This document shows positions 5,305-11,014 of a DNA stretch of 11,014 nt, in pieces. Source of the stretch: Bacillota bacterium. GTDB lineage: Bacteria; Bacillota; Clostridia; Lachnospirales; Lachnospiraceae. A program made the position numbers and the translations under genes. The notes beneath the pieces were generated by a model. The model ran no database searches. It was not told where the DNA came from and was given only the letters and a program-made list of their open reading frames with translations. Within the stretch, counting starts at the first letter, position 1, and each line of letters opens with the position of its first letter. The stretch is from positions 1 to 11,014 of the forward strand of contig JAEWWQ010000391.1 in assembly GCA_023458855.1 (NCBI GenBank). Reading direction: 5' to 3'.

Positions 5305-7998
5305 ATGGCAACACGTTCGGGAAGAAAGCCTGGACCTAAAAAAAAGACTCAGGGACGAAGAGGAAGCAGTAAAAAGAATAACAAAGCAAGAGAAATAAAC
5401 GGAGAGATTCAAAACGAAATTACACTAATTGTCATTCTGGCAATGGCAATTTTGCTTTTTTTATGTAATTTCGGATTGGTCGGATCTTTTGGAAATATAA
5501 TCAGAAGTATTATGTTTGGCATTTTTGGATTGCCTGCTTATATTTTACCGGTTTTAGTATTTATAGCAGTCGCTTTTGCCATATCGAACAGAGGAAACTA
5601 TTTTGCATCGATGAAACTGATTGCCGGTATTATTTTATTCTTAATAACCGGAGTCATATGTGAATTATTCAGCGGTAGTTTGAATACCGCTGACGGTACA
5701 TATAATATAGCAACCATTTATCAGGCAAGCAGTGCTGACAGAAACGGTGGCGGTGTGATCTGCGGATCAATTGCATATGCAATGGTTCATTTTCTGGATC
5801 TCGTTGGAACGATACTTGTAATAACAGTACTTGGTATTGTCTGTGTTGTTGCAATAACAGAGAAATCATTTCTTGGCAGCGTGAAAAGGGGTAGTCAGAA
5901 GGTATATGAATCAGCGCGGGAAGATGTAGAGAGAAAAAGACAGATTGCAATCCAACGTCAGGAAGAAAGAGAAATCAGACGGGAAAAAGAAGAACAGGAA
6001 CGTTTACTCCGAATGGATAATAAAGTGTCCGGTGTTATGATGGATACGACATTGGATAAAAAGAGCGAAAAGTCAACCCCAAAAGAGGATATGCATGAAG
6101 TTATCCTTCCTGTTACAGAAGAAAAGGAAGAAAGTGCGCAAAGTATCCCGGAAGAGAGAATAATTCCCAAAGAAGATACATTTGATTTTGACAAAATACA
6201 TATCAGTGGAATTTATCACGAGAAAGAAGCGGAAACAGAAGACCATGTGATAAGTATGCCGCATGCGATCATGAGTCCGGAACCAGAGGGTGCTATCCCA
6301 AGGGAATTACTACCACTTGAGAGAACCGACCGGAAAGAAATCTATTCAGAATCAATGCAGCAGGAAGATTCCCTATTTATCAAACCACAGCTGAAAGAGG
6401 AAGAGAAAGACAGGGGTCCTTCATCGAAGGAACGTCCGGTCGCAAAAAAAGTGAAAAATCCGGAATTAAAGCCGGAGGAAGCTCTGATTGCAGATGATAT
6501 ACATAAAATGGAAAAGAAAATCCCAAAAAAATATATTTTTCCACCGATATCTTTGCTGAAACAGGGAGAGCACAAAACGGGGGATTCTGCAAAGCAGCTA
6601 AAAGAGACTGCAATGCGGTTGCAGCAGACATTGCATACCTTTGGCGTTAAAGTGACAATCACGGATATCAGCCAGGGACCTTCTGTTACGCGCTATGAAT
6701 TACAGCCAGAACAGGGTGTGAAGGTAAGTAAAATTGTAGGCCTGACAGATGATATCAAACTGAATCTGGCAGCAACAGATATTCGTATTGAAGCACCGAT
6801 TCCAGGAAAAGCAGCAATTGGTATTGAAGTACCCAATAAAGAAAACAGCATGGTGGCTTTGCGTGATTTGCTGGACTCAACAGAATTTAAATCGTTCCAA
6901 TCCAACATTGCATTTGCGGTCGGAAAGGATATTGGGGGGCAGACGATTGTATCAGACATTGCCAAAATGCCGCATATGTTAATAGCGGGTTCGACGGGGT
7001 CAGGTAAATCAGTATGCATTAACACTTTGATTATGAGTATTTTATATAAATCACATCCGGATGATGTAAAGATGATTATGGTCGATCCGAAAGTGGTTGA
7101 ATTAAGTGTATACAATGGAATTCCGCATTTACTGATTCCGGTTGTTACTGATCCCAAAAAAGCTGCGGCAGCGCTTCATTGGGGGGTAGCAGAAATGACA
7201 GACCGTTATAAGAAGTTCGCGGATTACAACGTACGTGATTTAAAAGGCTATAATAAAATGGTCGAGAACATGATAAAAAAAGGTGAGGCAGATGTACCTT
7301 CAAAGATGCCTCAGATTGTAATTATTGTAGACGAACTTGCAGACCTTATGATGGTTGCCCCTGGGGAGGTGGAAGAATCCATCTGCCGCCTGGCACAGCT
7401 TGCAAGGGCGGCTGGTATCCATTTGATTATTGCGACCCAAAGACCTTCAGTGGATGTTATTACCGGTCTGATCAAGGCAAATATGCCAAGCCGTGTGGCA
7501 TTTGCGGTATCCAGTGGTGTAGATTCCAGAACGATTCTGGATATGAACGGTGCCGAAAAGTTACTCGGTAAAGGTGATATGTTATTTTATCCTCAGGGAT
7601 ATACAAAACCCGCACGTATTCAGGGTGCCTTTGTTTCTGACAGGGAAGTATCTGACGTAGTTGATTTTCTAAAGAATCAGGCAATTGGTAATGTATACAG
7701 TGAGGATATAGAAGAAAAAATAGCAAGTATAGATACTTCGGCTGCCGGAAGTCCGGGTGCAGGAGCCGCAGATGAAAGAGATGCCTACTTTGTGGAAGCA
7801 GGCAGATTCATTATTGAGAAGGAAAAGGCCTCCATTGGAATGCTGCAAAGGGTATTCAAGATAGGATTCAACAGAGCTGCCAGAATTATGGATCAGTTGG
7901 CAGATGCAGGCGTTGTAGGAGAAGAAGAAGGCACCAAGCCAAGAAAAGTATTGATGAGTTTGGAACAATTTGAAAGTTATATTGAGGAATCGGTTTAG
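5305..7998 (+). CDS. ftsK: DNA translocase FtsK/SpoIIIE
   Basis: Protein of 897 aa from the preferred ATG at 5305 (an in-frame ATG at 5290 would add five residues). It is a septal, membrane-anchored ATPase that pumps double-stranded DNA during chromosome segregation; in spore formers SpoIIIE moves DNA into the forespore. Order of parts: basic N-terminus (1-30, Lys/Arg-rich); four membrane spans near 38-60, 70-93, 102-122 and 163-185; a charged, Glu/Lys-rich linker of about 215 residues; motor domain from Y410, with Walker A GSTGSGKS (562-569, K568) and Walker B IIVDEL (673-678, D676); then a short linker rich in Gly, Ala and Ser, and a winged-helix gamma domain from about 826, with [15 protein letters not shown], which in this family reads the orienting DNA sequences. 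All parts are intact. The spans, linker and tepA neighbour resemble Firmicutes SpoIIIE; sequence alone does not separate a vegetative FtsK from SpoIIIE. fhs follows after 34 bp with no terminator. Confidence 0.96.
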   Translation: MATRSGRKPGPKKKTQGRRGSSKKNNKAREINGEIQNEITLIVILAMAILLFLCNFGLVGSFGNIIRSIMFGIFGLPAYILPVLVFIAVAFAISNRGNYFASMKLIAGIILFLITGVICELFSGSLNTADGTYNIATIYQASSADRNGGGVICGSIAYAMVHFLDLVGTILVITVLGIVCVVAITEKSFLGSVKRGSQKVYESAREDVERKRQIAIQRQEEREIRREKEEQERLLRMDNKVSGVMMDTTLDKKSEKSTPKEDMHEVILPVTEEKEESAQSIPEERIIPKEDTFDFDKIHISGIYHEKEAETEDHVISMPHAIMSPEPEGAIPRELLPLERTDRKEIYSESMQQEDSLFIKPQLKEEEKDRGPSSKERPVAKKVKNPELKPEEALIADDIHKMEKKIPKKYIFPPISLLKQGEHKTGDSAKQLKETAMRLQQTLHTFGVKVTITDISQGPSVTRYELQPEQGVKVSKIVGLTDDIKLNLAATDIRIEAPIPGKAAIGIEVPNKENSMVALRDLLDSTEFKSFQSNIAFAVGKDIGGQTIVSDIAKMPHMLIAGSTGSGKSVCINTLIMSILYKSHPDDVKMIMVDPKVVELSVYNGIPHLLIPVVTDPKKAAAALHWGVAEMTDRYKKFADYNVRDLKGYNKMVENMIKKGEADVPSKMPQIVIIVDELADLMMVAPGEVEESICRLAQLARAAGIHLIIATQRPSVDVITGLIKANMPSRVAFAVSSGVDSRTILDMNGAEKLLGKGDMLFYPQGYTKPARIQGAFVSDREVSDVVDFLKNQAIGNVYSEDIEEKIASIDTSAAGSPGAGAADERDAYFVEAGRFIIEKEKASIGMLQRVFKIGFNRAARIMDQLADAGVVGEEEGTKPRKVLMSLEQFESYIEESV

Positions 7999-8032
7999 TT
8001 CCTATTACCAGGCACAATGAGGAGGATACATT

Positions 8033-9703
8033 ATGAAAACAGATATTCAGATTGCACAGGAAGCAGTTATGAAGCCAATTACAGAAATTGCAGAACGTAT
8101 TGGTATTCATTCGGATGAATTGGAGATGTATGGGAAATATAAGGCCAAGCTTTCTGACGAATGCATGCAAAGGGTCAGCCAGAATGAAAATGGGAAATTA
8201 ATTCTGGTGACCGCGATTAATCCGACACCTGCAGGGGAGGGAAAGACCACGACAAGTGTAGGACTGGGAGAGGCTTTTGGTAAACTTGGAAAAAAAGCAA
8301 TTATAGCATTGCGAGAGCCTTCTTTAGGGCCTTGCTTTGGTATAAAAGGCGGCGCAGCAGGAGGCGGATATGCACAGGTTGTTCCGATGGAGGATTTGAA
8401 TCTGCACTTCACAGGTGATTTTCATGCAATAACATCAGCGAATAATTTACTGGCTGCATTATTAGATAATCATATTCAGCAGGGAAATGCTTTACAAATT
8501 GATACGAGACAAGTTGTGTGGAAAAGATGTCTGGATATGAATGACAGAGTACTTCGCAATATCGTAGTAGGACTTGGCAGTAAAACGGATGGAGTGGTAA
8601 GAGAAGATCATTTTGTAATTACAGTAGCATCTGAGATTATGGCTGTACTATGTCTTGCTAAAGATATGAATGACTTAAAGGAAAGACTTGGAAGAATGGT
8701 GGTAGCCTATAATTATGAAGGAAAACCGGTTACCGCATCTGAATTAAAGGCAGTCGGTTCTATGGCGGCATTATTAAAAGATGCAATCAAGCCAAATATT
8801 ATTCAGACTTTAGAATATACACCGGCACTTGTGCACGGTGGGCCATTTGCAAATATTGCGCATGGATGTAATAGTGTCAGAGCAACCCAGACAGCATTGA
8901 AAATGGCGGATTATGTGATAACAGAAGCTGGTTTTGGTGCGGATCTTGGAGCAGAGAAATTCTTTGATATCAAGTGCCGCATGACAGGACTTCGTCCGGA
9001 TGCCGTAGTATTGGTTGCTACTGTTCGTGCATTAAAGTATAATGGCGGTATAGCAAAGGCGGACTTGAATCAGGAAAATTTGGAAGCTTTAAGAAAAGGT
9101 ATTGTAAATCTGGAAAAACATGTTGAAAATCTCCAAAAATATAAGGTACCGGTTATTGTAACTTTGAATTCTTTTATCACTGATACAAAGGATGAAATAG
9201 CATTTGTTAAGGAATTCTGTGAAAAGAATAATTGTGATTTTGCTATCTCCGAAGTCTGGGAAAAAGGAGGAGAAGGCGGTATTGAACTTGCAAATGCTGT
9301 ACTTCATACATTGGACACAAAGAAAAGCGAATTTGAAGTATTATATAAAGATGAATTACCTTTAAAAGAAAAAATCCGAATTGTTGCAAAAGAAATTTAT
9401 GGTGCAAAAGGAGTGCAGTTTGCTCCAACAGCAAATAAACAATTATCTAAGCTCGAAGAACTGGGATTTGGAAATCTTCCGGTCTGCATGGCAAAAACGC
9501 AGTATTCGTTATCAGATGATCCGGCACTTCTTGGCAGGCCGGAGGACTTTGAGATTACTGTCAGAGAAGCCTATGTATCAGCAGGAGCAGGATTTGTTGT
9601 GGTCCTGACCGGAGCAGTTATGACGATGCCGGGATTACCGAAAGTACCTGCAGCAAATAGTATTGATGTGAATGAGGAAGGCGTAATTACAGGATTGTTT
9701 TAA
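8033..9703 (+). CDS. fhs: Formate-tetrahydrofolate ligase
   Basis: Protein of 556 aa, the standard length. It joins formate to THF using ATP, giving 10-formyl-THF in the cytosol; in acetogens this is a step of the methyl branch of the Wood-Ljungdahl pathway, elsewhere it feeds purine and formyl-Met synthesis or runs in reverse. Seen: P-loop TPAGEGKTT (65-73, K71), REPSLGP (94-100), family signature [11 protein letters not shown] (103-113), FTGDFHAI (126-133), and second signature [12 protein letters not shown] (328-339). The start follows GAGGAGG (8019-8025) by seven bases, one of the strongest ribosome sites in the window. folD follows after 24 bp, so the two steps are made together. No promoter or terminator was seen between ftsK and fhs, so transcription may run through from ftsK. 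Presence of Fhs alone does not show acetogenesis. Confidence 0.97.
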   Translation: MKTDIQIAQEAVMKPITEIAERIGIHSDELEMYGKYKAKLSDECMQRVSQNENGKLILVTAINPTPAGEGKTTTSVGLGEAFGKLGKKAIIALREPSLGPCFGIKGGAAGGGYAQVVPMEDLNLHFTGDFHAITSANNLLAALLDNHIQQGNALQIDTRQVVWKRCLDMNDRVLRNIVVGLGSKTDGVVREDHFVITVASEIMAVLCLAKDMNDLKERLGRMVVAYNYEGKPVTASELKAVGSMAALLKDAIKPNIIQTLEYTPALVHGGPFANIAHGCNSVRATQTALKMADYVITEAGFGADLGAEKFFDIKCRMTGLRPDAVVLVATVRALKYNGGIAKADLNQENLEALRKGIVNLEKHVENLQKYKVPVIVTLNSFITDTKDEIAFVKEFCEKNNCDFAISEVWEKGGEGGIELANAVLHTLDTKKSEFEVLYKDELPLKEKIRIVAKEIYGAKGVQFAPTANKQLSKLEELGFGNLPVCMAKTQYSLSDDPALLGRPEDFEITVREAYVSAGAGFVVVLTGAVMTMPGLPKVPAANSIDVNEEGVITGLF

Positions 9704-9727
9704 AGAGAATCTTAGATAGGAGCGTAT

Positions 9728-10570
9728 ATGACACAGATAATAGATGGAAAAGCAATATCTACACAGATAAAAGAAGAATTAAAAATAAGGGTAGCAGCAT
9801 TAAAAAGAGAGGGAAAAGAGATTTCACTGGCTGTTATTCAGGTAGGACAAGACCCTGCCTCCAGCGTTTATGTAAATAATAAAAAGAAGGCATGTGAATT
9901 TATCGGAGTACGTTCTTTATCCTATGAATTAGAAGATAATACGACAGAAGAAACATTGCTGGATATTATTTCCGAACTGAATGGGAGAACGGATGTAAAT
10001 GGAATTCTGGTACAGCTTCCGTTGCCAACACATATTGATGAAGATAAAGTGATAAGGGCAATTGATCCTAAAAAGGATGTAGATGGGTTCCACCCACAAA
10101 GTGTTGGTGCATTATGCATCGGACAACCCGGTTTTATATCCTGCACACCAGCCGGAATCATCCAATTATGTAAGCGCTCCGGAATAGAAATTGCCGGAAA
10201 AGAGTGTGTAGTTATCGGCAGAAGCAATATTGTAGGGAAACCGATGGGGATTTTGCTGCTTCGAGAAAATGGCACAGTTACAATTACACATTCCAAAACA
10301 AAAAACTTGAAAGAAATATGCAAGAGAGCAGATATTCTGGTGGCAGCGATTGGAAAGCCTAAGATGATTACAAGAGAATATGTCAAAGAGGGAGCAGTTG
10401 TCATTGATGTCGGTATCCATAGAAGTGAAGGCAATAAACTGTGCGGTGATGTTGATTATGATGATGTAGCACCAATTTGCAGTGCAATAACGCCGGTTCC
10501 GGGAGGGGTCGGACCGATGACGATTGCAATGTTAATGCATAATTGTGTGGAATCTGTCAATTTGCCATAG
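9728..10570 (+). CDS. folD: Methylene-THF dehydrogenase / methenyl-THF cyclohydrolase
   Basis: Protein of 280 aa, normal for bifunctional FolD. It interconverts 10-formyl-THF, 5,10-methenyl-THF and 5,10-methylene-THF in the cytosol, acting directly after Fhs. Catalytic residues are in place: Y48 and K52 in YVNNK, Q96 in VQLPLP and D119 in KDVDGFHP. The Rossmann part shows GRSNIVGKPMG (164-174), whose Arg-Ser after the first Gly fits NADP use, and the family's C-terminal TPVPGGVGPMT (255-265). The start follows AGGAG (9718-9722) by five bases. It lies 24 bp after fhs and 42 bp before the zinc-ribbon gene, with no terminator on either side. No missing residues or truncation. Confidence 0.97.
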   Translation: MTQIIDGKAISTQIKEELKIRVAALKREGKEISLAVIQVGQDPASSVYVNNKKKACEFIGVRSLSYELEDNTTEETLLDIISELNGRTDVNGILVQLPLPTHIDEDKVIRAIDPKKDVDGFHPQSVGALCIGQPGFISCTPAGIIQLCKRSGIEIAGKECVVIGRSNIVGKPMGILLLRENGTVTITHSKTKNLKEICKRADILVAAIGKPKMITREYVKEGAVVIDVGIHRSEGNKLCGDVDYDDVAPICSAITPVPGGVGPMTIAMLMHNCVESVNLP

Positions 10571-10612
10571 TAGAATCGGGCAGATTGAAAAATTATAGAT
10601 GGAGTAAATGGT

Positions 10613-11014
10613 ATGAAGTGTCCCAAATGCGGAAAAGAATTGAAAGACGGCCAACTGTATTGTGAAGAATGCGGAAATGAGATTCAGATTGTTCCAGATT
10701 TTGATCCTGAATTTGAACTTGAAATTCATGAAACATTATCCGGACTTGCGGAAGAAATAGTGATTCAGGATAAAGCGGATCAAAGCAAAGAGAATATGGG
10801 CCCTAAGGTGTTGTATCAGAAAATAAGGAGCGGGAAATATTTTTCGATAATCGGAGTGATACTTCCGGCGTTGTTCATTCTTCTTTCCGTTTTTGCAGGA
10901 ATTTCTACATATCAATATAATTCATATAATTTTCAGATTAATAAGGCCATTCAATATGCAAAAGCAAAGAACTATGAGCAGGCAATTCAGCATATGAAAC
11001 GTGCCATGTCAATT
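10613..11014 (+). CDS. Zinc-ribbon, single-span membrane, TPR-like protein, 3' end missing
   Basis: The frame is open to the window edge (134 codons seen). The ATG follows GGAG (10601-10604) by eight bases. It opens with a zinc ribbon: Cys3, Cys6, Cys17 and Cys20 in CPKCGKEL and YCEECGNE. Next comes an acidic stretch IVPDFDPEFELEIHETL (26-42) and GLAEEI (44-49), then one membrane span at about 76-98. From about 106 the sequence (INKAIQYAKAKNYEQAIQHM) has the helix spacing of a tetratricopeptide repeat. The topology would put the zinc ribbon in the cytosol and the repeats outside. Such architecture is common among uncharacterised clostridial envelope proteins; the role is unknown. It is 42 bp after folD and may share its transcript, but a metabolic link is not suggested by its domains. 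Confidence 0.8.
   Translation, partial: MKCPKCGKELKDGQLYCEECGNEIQIVPDFDPEFELEIHETLSGLAEEIVIQDKADQSKENMGPKVLYQKIRSGKYFSIIGVILPALFILLSVFAGISTYQYNSYNFQINKAIQYAKAKNYEQAIQHMKRAMSI

Noticed and set aside
5265..5339. Short 24-codon leader frame crossing the ftsK start
   Set aside because: No Shine-Dalgarno and its ATG lies two bases or so from the expected transcript start; most likely chance.
6693..7157. 154-codon open frame on the minus strand
   Set aside because: It lies wholly opposite the ftsK motor domain, including Walker A, and its protein resembles nothing; a shadow of a conserved gene.
9922..10434. 170-codon open frame on the minus strand
   Set aside because: Opposite the conserved core of folD, with no ribosome site or family likeness.

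Overview
The window looks like ordinary chromosome from an AT-rich Gram-positive anaerobe of the class Clostridia, most likely a Lachnospiraceae relative. The grounds are the purine-rich Shine-Dalgarno sites (AGGAGG, GAGGAGG), the AT-rich coding sequence, the tepA-spoIIIE/ftsK gene pair also known from Bacillus subtilis, a clostridial-type fhs-folD one-carbon pair, and a zinc-ribbon/membrane/TPR protein of a kind common in that family. The genus assignment is inference. All eight genes lie on the + strand, none is broken, and no tRNA, rRNA, CRISPR array, insertion sequence or phage gene was seen.

Layout. 1-651: a YebC/PmpR-family gene missing its first ~26 codons, closed by a terminator hairpin (651-678). 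652-804: a spacer with two copies of a 36-bp hairpin repeat, 64 bp apart. 805-4371: a likely three-gene unit made of a CFI-box protein of unknown function, MetY (O-acetylhomoserine sulfhydrylase, joined to the CFI-box gene by an ATGA overlap), and a polytopic membrane protein with GT-C glycosyltransferase-like features and a long acidic cytoplasmic tail. 4372-4481: a second terminator hairpin and candidate promoters. 4482-10570: a ClpP-like protease (TepA), an FtsK/SpoIIIE DNA translocase with a good extended -10 promoter just upstream, formate-tetrahydrofolate ligase (Fhs) and FolD. 10613-end: the start of a zinc-ribbon, single-span membrane, TPR-like protein, cut by the window edge.

How the genes fit together. 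Fhs and FolD are consecutive steps: formate plus THF gives 10-formyl-THF, which FolD reduces through 5,10-methenyl-THF to 5,10-methylene-THF. MetY makes homocysteine from O-acetylhomoserine and sulfide, and homocysteine is methylated to methionine by folate carbon, so the metabolic genes share a methionine/one-carbon theme although FtsK lies between them. TepA and FtsK/SpoIIIE form a gene pair linked with sporulation in Bacillus.

No clear new system is visible. The least explained items are the CFI-box protein coupled to MetY, the conserved-looking tail of the membrane protein, the zinc-ribbon/TPR protein, and the duplicated hairpin repeat.
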